A stretch of DNA of 64,000 nt from Novosphingobium sp. JCM 18896 (GTDB taxonomy: Bacteria > Pseudomonadota > Alphaproteobacteria > Sphingomonadales > Sphingomonadaceae), in contig NZ_JAPCZF010000003.1 of NCBI RefSeq assembly GCF_025938095.1, positions 124,001 to 188,000 of the forward strand. Direction: 5' to 3'. Below are positions 53,277 to 61,924 of this stretch, one piece after another. The first letter of the stretch is position 1. Each line of letters begins with the position of its first letter. Both the position numbers and the translations under genes were made by a program. Below the pieces are notes generated by a model that did not search any database, had not been told where the DNA came from, and saw only the letters and a list, made by a program, of their open reading frames with translations.

Positions 53277-54083
53277 TCACCCCTGCGCGTTCGCCTCGGT
53301 CGCGGCCTTGCGCTGGGCGGCGGCGCGCTTCTGCCAGCCGTTGCCGTCGTCGAGCGTGCCGAACATCCAGTCGTAGAGCAGGGTGATCGTCGCGAAGTTG
53401 CCGCCGGTGAACTTGGCGTGGTGGTTGTGATGCATCCGCGACAGGTAGTTCATGTACTTGAACGGGAAGCGATCGCTGGTCCACAGCGTGTGGTTGTGCA
53501 GGTTGATCTGCGAGAAGGCGGTCCAGGTGACGACGAAGGTCACGACGTGGAACGGCCCCATCAGCAGCGACAGCACGAAGATCGAGGCGACGAACAGCCC
53601 CAGGCCCATCGCCACTTCGAGCGGGTGGATATAGCTCGAATCCTGGCGGCAGGGGTTGTGCTGGCGGTGGTGCACCGCGTGGACCCACATCAGCGGCCCG
53701 CCCAGGAAGCTGCTATCGTGGAACAGGAAGCGGTGCATCAGGTAGTAGAAGAAGTCGTAGAAGAACAGGATCACGACGATGTCGCCGAGCATCTGCCACC
53801 ACGGCTGCGACTGCAAGGTCAGGGTGAAAGGCACGATCACCGCGAAGATCGGCAGGATGAAGATCGCGCCCCACTTGCGGTTCCACGCCTGGTTCTCGGC
53901 GTAGCTCGGCCGCTCCATCTTCTTGGCGAGCGTGTCCTTGTTCAGCTTGTTCGCCGCCTTCAAGGTCGGCACCAGCTGCGTGATCAGCTTGCCCGCGAGC
54001 GTGGTGAAGATCAGTCCGCCGATCGCATAGAGCGTGGCCAGCCACTGATAGTTTTCGGCAAGCGAGGACAGCGCGGAATTCAT
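53277..54083 (-). CDS. Sterol desaturase / fatty acid hydroxylase superfamily membrane protein
   Basis: A 268-residue di-iron membrane oxygenase. Histidine boxes are YLMHRFLFHD (HxxxxH), WVHAVHHRQHN (HxxHH) and RMHHNHHAKF (HHxHH), between membrane helices at about 8-33, 70-90, 96-115 and 155-180. Family members hydroxylate or desaturate sterols, carotenoids, ceramides or alkyl chains. Leftward single gene with an AGAAC-N3-GTTCT palindrome 80 bases ahead. Confidence 0.87.
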   Translation of the reverse strand: MNSALSSLAENYQWLATLYAIGGLIFTTLAGKLITQLVPTLKAANKLNKDTLAKKMERPSYAENQAWNRKWGAIFILPIFAVIVPFTLTLQSQPWWQMLGDIVVILFFYDFFYYLMHRFLFHDSSFLGGPLMWVHAVHHRQHNPCRQDSSYIHPLEVAMGLGLFVASIFVLSLLMGPFHVVTFVVTWTAFSQINLHNHTLWTSDRFPFKYMNYLSRMHHNHHAKFTGGNFATITLLYDWMFGTLDDGNGWQKRAAAQRKAATEANAQG

Positions 54084-54162
54084 TCGGCAGGATCTTTCGT
54101 CAGGACGTCGCGTAGGACGGGCAGCGGTATTCCTTCAGATTATGTACTATGCAAGCGATTTG

Positions 54163-54175
54163 AGAACAGCGTTCT
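54163..54175. promoter_or_regulatory. Palindrome AGAAC-AGC-GTTCT, candidate operator
   Basis: Perfect five-base arms in an AT-rich region upstream of the desaturase start. Same core and spacing as the palindrome at 11577-11595. Confidence 0.4.
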
Positions 54176-54284
54176 ACTTTATCGCGGACACGTTGCACAA
54201 AGGCCATAGCGGCGGCGCGTTAACCAATCGCGAACTGCCCGCCCGCGCCGACAAGGACGCAAGCGGGCAGAGCAATTCAGTACG

Positions 54285-55958
54285 TCAGCGTCGGATCGGG
54301 CGGTCGATGATCGCCTGGTGGCCTTCGGGCAGCACCACGCCGACCTGCTTGGCATAGGCGTCCCAGGCCGCGACCAGCGCCGCCTTGCGCGCGGGCTCGG
54401 CGGCCGAAAGGTCCTTGGTCTCGCCAGGATCGGCGGCGACGTCGAACAGGTGCCACTGGCCGTCGCCGTTATCGACGATCTTCCAGTCGCCCTGGCGCAG
54501 GCCGCGGCCACCGAACAGTTCGTCGCCGATCGCGTCGCTCGCCGTGTAGACCTGCGTCGCCTTGCCCTGGAGCCAGCCGGCCCAGGACTTGCCGCGGATC
54601 GGCGTGACTGCCCGCCCGGCGAACTGCGCGCCGGGCCGGGCGACATGCGCGAGGTCGAGGAAGGTCGGCACGACGTCGGCGACGTTGGTATAGGTGGTGC
54701 CCACGCCCTGGCGCACGCCGGGGCCCGAGAGGAACGAGACCGCGCGCGTGCCGCCCTCGGTCGAATAGGCCTTCACCTGCCACGACGGCGCGGTCGCGGC
54801 CAAGGCCCAGCCTGGGCCGATCGCCTCGTAGGAGGTCGCCGCGCCGATGTTCTCGACGCGGTTGTCGGCCTTGGCATAGACTTGGTTGAGCATGCCCATC
54901 GACTTCTCGTAGAGGTTCGAGCCCTCGGCACCGTTGTCGGCGAGGAACAGGATCACGGTATTGTCGTACTCGCCCGTGTCCTTGAGCGTCTGGACCACGC
55001 GGCCGATCGCCGAGTCCATGCGATCGACCATCGCCGCATAGACTTCCATGCGCCGCGTCTCGCGCAGCTTCTGCTCGGGTGTGAGCGTGTCCCAGCGCGC
55101 CGCCAGATCGGGTTCGTGCGCCGCGGTCTTCGCATCGAGCAGGCCAAGTTCGACCTGGCGCTTGAGCCGGGCTTCGCGCAGCGCGTCCCAGCCGGCGTCG
55201 TAGCGGCCCTTGTACTTGGCGATCGTCTCGGGCGGGGCCTGCAGCGGGAAGTGCGGCGCGGTGAAGGCCAGATAGGCGAAGAACGGCTTGCGGCCATCGG
55301 CGCCGGACTTGGCCGTCCTGAGCTGGTCGACCAGCCGGTCGGCGAAGACGTCGGACGAATAGAAGCCCTGCGGCAGGGTCGTGATCTGCTGGCCGTTCAC
55401 CGTATAGGTCGCGCCATAGACGTTGCGGTTCGGCGCGACGTTGAGGCCGAAGTGGTTGTGCCCGCCTTGGAGCATCGCGAAGCTGGTCTGGAAGCCGCGC
55501 GCGTGCGGGTCCTGCTCGGGCGTCACGCCGAGGTGCCACTTGCCCGAAAGATGTGTGCGATAGCCGCCGGCGGACAGGATTTCGGCCAGGGTGGCGGTGT
55601 TGGCCTTTAGGTAGCCTTCGTGGTTGGGCTTGCCCTGCTGGTTGGGGGTGATCATCTCGGCCATGTTGCCGAGGCCGGCCTCGTGGTGATCGAGCCCGGT
55701 CAGCAGCGAGGAACGCGTCGGCGAGCAGGTCGGCGCAGTGTGGAAGTTGGTTAGCTTGAGGCCGCGCGCGGCGATCGCGTCGAGGTTCGGCGTGGCGATC
55801 TCGCCGCCGAAGGCGCCGATGTCCGAGAAGCCGAGATCGTCGGCGACGATGATCAGGAAGTTCGGGCGTTGCGGTGCAGGGGCGGCATCGCGCGCCATGG
55901 CGGGCACGGCGGTGAGCGCGACCAGTGCGGTCGTGAGGCGAAGGAATTTGCGTTTCAT
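54285..55958 (-). CDS. Secreted arylsulfatase
   Basis: A 557-residue type I sulfatase. Signal peptide about residues 1-22 (AVPAMARD). The formylglycine motif is TCSPTRSSLLTG with Cys78, and metal ligands lie in IVADDLGFSD and LFLADNGAEGSN; SGKWHLG carries the conserved Lys and His. It hydrolyses sulfate esters in the periplasm and needs a formylglycine-generating enzyme, not in the window. It is 116 bases after the TonB receptor and probably cotranscribed: the receptor would import sulfate esters and this enzyme release sulfate. Confidence 0.93.
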   Translation of the reverse strand: MKRKFLRLTTALVALTAVPAMARDAAPAPQRPNFLIIVADDLGFSDIGAFGGEIATPNLDAIAARGLKLTNFHTAPTCSPTRSSLLTGLDHHEAGLGNMAEMITPNQQGKPNHEGYLKANTATLAEILSAGGYRTHLSGKWHLGVTPEQDPHARGFQTSFAMLQGGHNHFGLNVAPNRNVYGATYTVNGQQITTLPQGFYSSDVFADRLVDQLRTAKSGADGRKPFFAYLAFTAPHFPLQAPPETIAKYKGRYDAGWDALREARLKRQVELGLLDAKTAAHEPDLAARWDTLTPEQKLRETRRMEVYAAMVDRMDSAIGRVVQTLKDTGEYDNTVILFLADNGAEGSNLYEKSMGMLNQVYAKADNRVENIGAATSYEAIGPGWALAATAPSWQVKAYSTEGGTRAVSFLSGPGVRQGVGTTYTNVADVVPTFLDLAHVARPGAQFAGRAVTPIRGKSWAGWLQGKATQVYTASDAIGDELFGGRGLRQGDWKIVDNGDGQWHLFDVAADPGETKDLSAAEPARKAALVAAWDAYAKQVGVVLPEGHQAIIDRPIRR

Positions 55959-56074
55959 GGCAGTCTCCCAGGTTTGTCCTGTGGGTCGGAAGGGGGCGAA
56001 AAGGTGGCCGGACCGCCGAAGCGGCCCGGCCCGAGGAGATCAGTCTGCCGACGGCAGCCCGACCGGGAGGTGCC

Positions 56075-58495
56075 TCACCATTTCGCGCGCAGGGTGGCGC
56101 CGAAGGTCCGCGGCTCACCAGTGGTTCCGGTGATCAGCCCGAAGGTCCCCGGTGCACGCGCGACGTAATAGTTCTTGTTGGTCAGGTTCCGCGCCCAGAA
56201 GGCGAAGTCGTATTTGCCGTCCGCGGTGCGTAGTCCGATGCGGCCGTTGAGCAGGCCATAGGCGGGCACCACGCCGTACTGGCTGAGGGTCGCGGTCGAG
56301 TTGAACGACGAGCGGTGCATGTAGTCCGCGTGGACATAGCCTTCGAAGCCCTCGGTCACCGGCTGCGAGGCGTCGAGACCCAGCGAGTAGGCGAACTTGG
56401 AGACGCCGGGCAGGTGCTGGCCCGACAGGTCCTGGATACCGCCCTGGTTGTTCTTGTCCGGGGCTTGCGGCGAGTTCGCGAAGGACACGAACTTGGCGTC
56501 GGTATAGGCGCCCGAGGCGGTGAAGCGCAGCCAGTCGGTCGGCGCATAGGCGAGGTCGGCCTCGACGCCCTTCGACCGCACCTTGGGGATGTTGTCGATG
56601 TACTGGGTGAAGACCGTGCCGGTGATCAGCTCCGAGACGGTGGTCTGGTAGTCGCGAATCTCGGTGAGGAAGGCCGCGAGGTTGAAGGTCACGCGGTTGT
56701 CGAGGAACTGCGACTTGAGACCGATCTCGAACGAATCGACCTTCTCTGGATCGACCACCGGCCGGCTCGCGCCGCCCGCGGTGACGTTGAGCCCGCCCGA
56801 CTTGCTGCCGTGCGAATAGGAGCCGTAGAGCAGGACGTCGGGCGTGATCTTGTAGCCCAGCGTGATCAGGCCCGAGAGCGCATCGGACTTGGTCTTGGCC
56901 GAGAAGGTCAGGTTGCCGAGCTGGTAGGCGGCGCTGTCGCGGATCGCCTGGAGCGCGGCGGCCTGGGCCGCGGGCAGGGTCGAGAGATTGAGCCCGCTGG
57001 TGGGGACCTGGAAGCGGGTGAAAGAGCCTTCCTTGTCCTCGTGGGTGAAGCGCAGGCCCGCGGTCAGCGTCAGCGCGTCGGTGATGTGCCAGTCGGCCTG
57101 GCCGAAGGCGGCATAGGACTTGGTGCGCGGGTCCGAATAGCTGTCGGCCTCGAAGCCGGTCAGCGCCTGCGACACCGCGGCGATCGTCGCGGCGGGCGTG
57201 GTTCCCGGCAGGTTCCAGGCGGCGAAGTCCTTGCCGTAGCCGGTGCGGCCATAGCCGCGGATAATCTGGTAGAGGTAGAACAGGCCGACCTGGTAATCGA
57301 CCGTGTTGCGGCCGTTCGAGGCGAGGCGCAGTTCCTGGGTGAACTGGCGCTGGAAGTTCTGCTGCTGCGCCAGGGTGTTGATCGCCAGCGAAGTCGCGTC
57401 GATGTCGTTGGCCGGGTACCAGTCCCACCAGCGATAGGCGGTGATCGAGGTCAGGGTCGCCTTGCCGAAGTCCCAGTTGAGCTCGCCCGAGACGCCATAG
57501 CTCTCCATGTTCGCCTGATAGGGTGAGTCCGCATCGCCGACGCGCGAGAAGGCGTTGGTCGTCGGCAAGGTGTAGTTCAGCCGCGCGGCGCGGTCGAAGA
57601 TGTTGTTGGTGATCGGCGCGCCGTTGGCGAAGGTCGTGAAATAGCCGTCGATCAGGGTCAGGTTCGAATGCAGGGTCTGCTTCGAATAGTCGCCGATCAG
57701 GCGGATGCTTAGGTCGCTGTTGGGCTTGATCAGCAACTGACCGCGCGCGCTGAAGTTGTCGTAGTCCTGTGCCTTGGTCAGGTTGGCGCGGTTGAGCAGG
57801 AAGCCGCCGCGGTGGGTGTCGGCCAGGCTGATGCGGAAGGCCACCTTGTCATCGACGATCGGCGCCGAGGCCGAGAGGCGGATCTGGTGGTAGTCGTAGT
57901 TGCCGAGCGAGCCCTCGACGGTCAGGTCGGGATCGAAGCTGGGCAGCCGCGTCGTGATGTTGAGCGCGCCGGCCGTGGTGTTCTTGCCGAACAGCGTGCC
58001 CTGCGGGCCGCGCAGCACTTCGATCTGCTGGAGGTCGACCAGGTCGAACTGCGACTGGCCGGGGCGCGCGAAATAGACGCCGTCGACATAGAAGCCGACG
58101 CCATATTCGAGGCCGTCGACCGCGATCGCCGAATTGGCGCCGAGGCCGCGGATGTTGATGTTGGAATTGCGCGGGTTGGTCGATGTCACCTGCAGGCTCG
58201 GCACGAGCTGCTGGATCTGGTTGACCGTGAAGTTGCCCGTGCGGTCGAGCGTGCCGGCATCGACCACGCTGATCGCGACGGGGACATCCTGCGACTTCTC
58301 CTCGCGGCGGCGCGCGGTGACGAGGATCGGCTCGCCATAGGCGGCATCGTCGGCGGCGGCATCGGCCGTGGCGGCAGCATCCGCGGTAGCCGCATCGGCG
58401 GCGATGGCGGGCGCGGAAGCGAACAGCGTCAGTGCGGTTGCGCTCGAAGCGAGCAGGATCGCGCCACGGCGGGCGCGCAAGCGAACAGAATTCAT
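56075..58495 (-). CDS. TonB-dependent receptor of the organosulfur cluster
   Basis: An 806-residue outer-membrane receptor. Signal peptide about residues 1-33 (APAIAADA), then an Ala/Asp-rich spacer (residues 33-52), a TonB-box-like EPILVTARRREEKSQDVP, plug segment QQIEVLRGPQGTLFGKNTTAGALNITTR, and a barrel ending TFGATLRAKW. Upstream lies a leader with a conserved RNA, a nine-codon Cys reading frame and a long stem, so it is probably induced by sulfur starvation. Forms a unit with the arylsulfatase. Confidence 0.92.
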   Translation of the reverse strand: MNSVRLRARRGAILLASSATALTLFASAPAIAADAATADAAATADAAADDAAYGEPILVTARRREEKSQDVPVAISVVDAGTLDRTGNFTVNQIQQLVPSLQVTSTNPRNSNINIRGLGANSAIAVDGLEYGVGFYVDGVYFARPGQSQFDLVDLQQIEVLRGPQGTLFGKNTTAGALNITTRLPSFDPDLTVEGSLGNYDYHQIRLSASAPIVDDKVAFRISLADTHRGGFLLNRANLTKAQDYDNFSARGQLLIKPNSDLSIRLIGDYSKQTLHSNLTLIDGYFTTFANGAPITNNIFDRAARLNYTLPTTNAFSRVGDADSPYQANMESYGVSGELNWDFGKATLTSITAYRWWDWYPANDIDATSLAINTLAQQQNFQRQFTQELRLASNGRNTVDYQVGLFYLYQIIRGYGRTGYGKDFAAWNLPGTTPAATIAAVSQALTGFEADSYSDPRTKSYAAFGQADWHITDALTLTAGLRFTHEDKEGSFTRFQVPTSGLNLSTLPAAQAAALQAIRDSAAYQLGNLTFSAKTKSDALSGLITLGYKITPDVLLYGSYSHGSKSGGLNVTAGGASRPVVDPEKVDSFEIGLKSQFLDNRVTFNLAAFLTEIRDYQTTVSELITGTVFTQYIDNIPKVRSKGVEADLAYAPTDWLRFTASGAYTDAKFVSFANSPQAPDKNNQGGIQDLSGQHLPGVSKFAYSLGLDASQPVTEGFEGYVHADYMHRSSFNSTATLSQYGVVPAYGLLNGRIGLRTADGKYDFAFWARNLTNKNYYVARAPGTFGLITGTTGEPRTFGATLRAKW

Positions 58496-58607
58496 GAGAT
58501 TTTCCCTGAGACTTCCCGTGCGGGCAAGCGCCGCCGCTCCGCGGCCGGCCTTGCGCGCATGGGATCGCGGGCCGCTGTCGGGCCACGCCTTGAAAGATGA
58601 GATGTCG

Positions 58608-58674
58608 CCTGCCGTTGGCCGGCCGGGCGAGGTGCCGTCAGGTCCGCCGGTGGGCGGTCCCGGTCAACGGCAGG
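58608..58674 (-). promoter_or_regulatory. Long-range stem in the receptor leader, overlapping the leader peptide
   Basis: CCTGCCGTTGGCCGG (58608-58622) and CCGGTCAACGGCAGG (58660-58674) pair over 15 positions with one mismatch. The second arm covers the last Thr, Cys, Arg and stop codons of the nine-codon frame. A ribosome paused on Cys would block the stem. No T-run follows. Confidence 0.5.
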
Positions 58675-58693
58675 TGTCGTTCGATGTGCGCAT
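58664..58693 (-). CDS. Nine-codon Cys-containing leader peptide candidate
   Basis: ATG at 58693 with AGGAG six bases ahead encodes MRTSNDTCR then TGA. It begins at the end of the conserved leader RNA, and the twin leader at 63117 has its own short frame at the matching place, both starting ATGCGCA. Cys is the penultimate codon. It lies 168 bases before the receptor start. Too short to judge by codon statistics; the call rests on the paired position and ribosome-binding site. Confidence 0.5.
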   Translation of the reverse strand: MRTSNDTCR

Positions 58694-58698
58694 CGTTT

Positions 58699-58803
58699 TC
58701 TCCTGGCGGTAGGGAGATCACGATGCCTGGCGTGGTCGCCTTGGCACCGTGCGCTTTAGCCGTTGGTGACGCGGAGCAAGCTGCATCTCGTCAAAAGCCG
58801 CGG
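58699..58803 (-). ncRNA. Conserved sulfur-cluster leader RNA, copy 2
   Basis: Read on the minus strand from 58803. Segment 58751-58784 is identical to 63201-63234 and 58791-58803 to 63242-63254. CACGGTGCC (58751-58743) pairs with GGCATCGTG (58727-58719) around GGCG/CGCC; GGAGA in the leader peptide's Shine-Dalgarno (58699-58703) pairs with TCTCC (58717-58713). I cannot match it to a named riboswitch. Confidence 0.55.
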
Positions 58804-58907
58804 ATCCTTCGCTGCCGGGGCAGCCGGTGGATCGACCGTGCAATCATTACTAAATTAGTTGAGTATTGCTGCAACGTAGCTTTGCTGCGCCCGACGCAAG
58901 CCTGACT

Positions 58908-59549
58908 TTAGCGCGCGGCCTCGGGCTGGCGGACCAGGCGAAGGTAGGGTTTCTGTGCGGTCCAGCCTTGCGGGAACAGGGCTTCGGCGGTCGCATCGTC
59001 GACCGAGGGGACGATGATCACGTCGTCGCCCTGCCGCCAGTCGGCCGGGGTGGCCACCTTGTGGCTGTCGGTCAGCTGCAGGCTGTCGATCGTCCGCAGG
59101 ATCTCGGCGAAATTGCGCCCGGTCGAGGCCGGATAGGTCAGGGTCAGGCGCAGCTTCTTGGCCGGATCGATGACCAGCACGGTGCGCACCGTCGTCGTGT
59201 CCGAGGCCTTGGGGTGGATCAGGTCGAGCAGGTCGGAGACCTTGCGATCGTGATCGGCGATCAGCGGGAAGTTGAGCGCCGTGCCTTGCGTCTCCTCGAT
59301 GTCGCGGGCCCAGCCTTCGTGGCTGTCGACCGGATCGACCGAGAGCCCGAGCACCTTGACGCGGCGCTTGTCGAACTCGGGCTTGAGCCGCGCGACCGTG
59401 CCGAGTTCGGTGGTGCAGACCGGGGTATAGTCCTTGGGGTGCGAGAACAGCACGACCCAGCTGTCGCCCGCCCAGTCGTGGAACTGGAGCGGGCCTTCGG
59501 TGGAGTCCTGGACGAAGTCGGGCACGGTGTCGCCGAGCTTGAGAGACAT
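58908..59549 (-). CDS. 1-Cys peroxiredoxin (Prx6/LsfA type)
   Basis: A 213-residue peroxiredoxin. The peroxidatic site is HPKDYTPVCTTELG with Cys45, and it is the only cysteine in the protein, so it is a true 1-Cys enzyme needing an outside reductant. The long C-terminal part (TVRTVLVIDPAKKLRLTLTYPASTGRNFAEILRTIDSLQLTD) marks the Prx6 group. LsfA of Pseudomonas putida, a relative, is induced by sulfate starvation, which fits its place behind two TauD-like genes. AGGAGA precedes the ATG. Confidence 0.93.
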   Translation of the reverse strand: MSLKLGDTVPDFVQDSTEGPLQFHDWAGDSWVVLFSHPKDYTPVCTTELGTVARLKPEFDKRRVKVLGLSVDPVDSHEGWARDIEETQGTALNFPLIADHDRKVSDLLDLIHPKASDTTTVRTVLVIDPAKKLRLTLTYPASTGRNFAEILRTIDSLQLTDSHKVATPADWRQGDDVIIVPSVDDATAEALFPQGWTAQKPYLRLVRQPEAAR

Positions 59550-59561
59550 GGTCCTATCTCC

Positions 59562-60434
59562 TCAGCGGCTCGGGCGCTCGCCCGCGGCGACGACGCGCAC
59601 GAGCTGGCGCTGCTGGTCGCCGTAGTCGGCGACGCCCTTGTGCTGGGTCGCGCGGTTGTCCCAGATCGCCAGCGAGCCGGGGCGCCACTTGAACCGCACC
59701 TGGTTCTCGGGGCGCGAGAACTGCTGTTTCAGATGGGCCAGCAGTTCGCGGCCTTCGTCCGCGGGCAGCCCGACCAATTCCTCGGTGAAGCCCTCGTTGA
59801 CGTAGAGCACCTTCTTGCCGTTGTGCGGGTGGGTGATCACCACCGGATGCTGCACGCCGCTGTACTGGTGGAGGTAGTCGTCGAGCTCGCTCTTGTCGTC
59901 GATCAGCTTGTAGGCCTTCGAATTCGGCCGGTGGATCGCGGTCAGGCCGTCGATCTTCTCCTTCACTTCGGGCGACAGCGCCTCGTAGGCGGAGATCCCG
60001 CTCGACCAGACCGTGTCGCCGCCGAGTTCGGGGGCGATCACGCTGCGCAGGACCGAGACGAGGTAGGGCTGCTCGAGATAGGTCGCGTCGGCGTGCCAGG
60101 GCGTGCCGTAATAGGCGTTCGCGTAAGGCCCGGTGTCCATCGGCCGGATGTCCTCGTCCTTGATGCCGCTGCGCTTGGCGATCGAGTCCGCGACCGGCGG
60201 GCCGAACACGCGGCCGATCGCCGCCTGCTGGGCATTGTCGATGCCGGTGTCGCGGAAGAACAGGACCTGGTGCTCCCACAGCAGGCGGCGCAGCAGGTCG
60301 GACACTTCGGGCGTGATCGGCGCGGTCAGGTCGAGTCCGCGGACCTCGGCGCCGAGGTTGGCCTCGACACGGACGACTTCGACGGCGGCGAGGTCCTGCT
60401 GGCGGGGCACGGCGATGGTGGTGACGGCGTTCAT
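59562..60434 (-). CDS. TauD/TfdA family Fe(II)/2-oxoglutarate dioxygenase
   Basis: A 290-residue dioxygenase. Iron ligands: PWHADATY (His114, Asp116) and a distal His in IWDNRATQHKGVADYG; the 2OG-binding Arg follows near the end (QRQLVRVV). Relatives cleave taurine, alkyl sulfates (AtsK) or aryloxyacetates by hydroxylating next to the leaving group. With the sulfatase and peroxiredoxin nearby, sulfonate or alkyl-sulfate cleavage is the best guess. Third gene of the operon. Confidence 0.9.
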   Translation of the reverse strand: MNAVTTIAVPRQQDLAAVEVVRVEANLGAEVRGLDLTAPITPEVSDLLRRLLWEHQVLFFRDTGIDNAQQAAIGRVFGPPVADSIAKRSGIKDEDIRPMDTGPYANAYYGTPWHADATYLEQPYLVSVLRSVIAPELGGDTVWSSGISAYEALSPEVKEKIDGLTAIHRPNSKAYKLIDDKSELDDYLHQYSGVQHPVVITHPHNGKKVLYVNEGFTEELVGLPADEGRELLAHLKQQFSRPENQVRFKWRPGSLAIWDNRATQHKGVADYGDQQRQLVRVVAAGERPSR

Positions 60435-60461
60435 GGCAATTCTCCTGGGGAGGGGATGGGA

Positions 60462-61856
60462 TCAGGCGTGGGCGGCGCGGCGATCGAGCTCGCGGCGGAC
60501 TTCGGCGTGGGCGGCCTCGTCGAGATCGAAGCCGCGTAGCAGGGCGGCGGAAACGAGGTGGGCGAGCGCGGGGCCGATCGCGAAGACCAGCAGCAGCGCC
60601 TGCAGCGCGGCCGGCGTGTTCTGCGCGGCGGCCGGGTCGAAGCCGGCGGCGCCGACCAGCGGCAGGGCGACGCCGACGGCCAGGGCCATGCCCGCCTTCA
60701 GCGAGATGCTGAAGGCCGAGTAGAACAGCGCGGTGCGGTCCTCGCCGGTCTCGAGGCGGTGATGATCGGCGATGTCGGCGACCATGGCGCGGAGCATGAG
60801 GTTGCCCGAGCCTTGCGCCAGGCCCTGGGCCAGGGTCAGCGCGATCAGCAGGCCGATGCTGCCCGGCGCCAGCAGCAGCAGCGCGAAATTGATCACCACC
60901 TGGATGAGCTCGCCGGCGATCGCGGTGTGGTGCTTTCCGAAGCGCTTGGCGATCGTCATCCAGATCGGCCCGGCAGCGATGCCGAAGATGAACTGCGCGA
61001 GCATCAGCGCCGCGCCGAGCTTGGGCAGGCCCATGTAGAAGGTGACCACGAAGATGAAGAGCGCGCCGCGCACGCCCTGGCCGAAAGTGACGGCCATGTC
61101 GGAGAGGATCACGCGCAGCAGCAGCTTCTCGCGCAGGATCACCCGCAAGGTCGCGACCAGGCCGGGGCCTTTCTGGCGCGGTGCGGTGGTGGTGACCGGA
61201 GCGTCGGCAAAGGCGCGCAGGGTGAACCAGGCCGCGGGCACCAGCGTCGCCAGGATCACCGCGCCCATGCCCGCCATGCGCAGGCGATCGTCTCCGGGCC
61301 GGACCTGGTCGATCAGCGCGGGCAGCAGCATGACCAGCAGCAGCGCGACCGAGGTCGACACGGTGATGAAGGTCTGGATCCGCGTACGCTCGTGATAGTC
61401 GTGCGAGATCTCGCCCGACCAGGCGAAATAGGGGATCTGGATCATCGCCCAGCCCAGGTAGAAGGCGAAAAGCGCGACGCCGAGATAGAGCGGCGAAACC
61501 CCCGCGGGCGGAAAGAACAGGGCTGCGGTCGACAGGCCGTAGATCGCGGCGCCGCCGGCGATCCACGGACGGCGGCGGCCGAAGCGGCTGCGCGTGCGGT
61601 CGCTGAGCGCGCCGTCGAAGGGATCGGCGAAGGCGCCCCACAGGCGTTCGGCCAGGAAGATCGCGCCGAGTGCGGCCAGCGAGATGCCGAATTCCTTGGC
61701 GTAGAAGGCGGGGAGGAAATTGGTGATGGGCACCTGCGCGGCGGCGACGGGCGCGGCGAGCGTGGAGAAGGCGGCGAGCCGCGCGGTCGGCAGGCCCTTG
61801 GCGCTAGGCGCGCGGGGCGGGGCCGGAGAGAAAGTCGGGGCGAAGCTCGTGGCCAT
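60462..61856 (-). CDS. GPH-type MFS sugar:cation symporter-like transporter
   Basis: A 464-residue inner-membrane protein with about 12 helices. AERLWGAFADPFDGALSDRTRSRFGRRRPWI is the MelB/GPH signature in the first loops and FYSAFSISLKAGMALAVG the later one. It should bring a small organic substrate across the inner membrane, here presumably the dioxygenase substrate. Sits between the two TauD-like genes in one unit. Ligand unknown. Confidence 0.88.
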   Translation of the reverse strand: MATSFAPTFSPAPPRAPSAKGLPTARLAAFSTLAAPVAAAQVPITNFLPAFYAKEFGISLAALGAIFLAERLWGAFADPFDGALSDRTRSRFGRRRPWIAGGAAIYGLSTAALFFPPAGVSPLYLGVALFAFYLGWAMIQIPYFAWSGEISHDYHERTRIQTFITVSTSVALLLVMLLPALIDQVRPGDDRLRMAGMGAVILATLVPAAWFTLRAFADAPVTTTAPRQKGPGLVATLRVILREKLLLRVILSDMAVTFGQGVRGALFIFVVTFYMGLPKLGAALMLAQFIFGIAAGPIWMTIAKRFGKHHTAIAGELIQVVINFALLLLAPGSIGLLIALTLAQGLAQGSGNLMLRAMVADIADHHRLETGEDRTALFYSAFSISLKAGMALAVGVALPLVGAAGFDPAAAQNTPAALQALLLVFAIGPALAHLVSAALLRGFDLDEAAHAEVRRELDRRAAHA

Positions 61857-61924
61857 GGGGGTATCCGAAGCTCTGGGGAGGGAGTGGGCCGGCGACGAGC
61901 GCGCCGCCGGCCCGGGCGGCGGTG

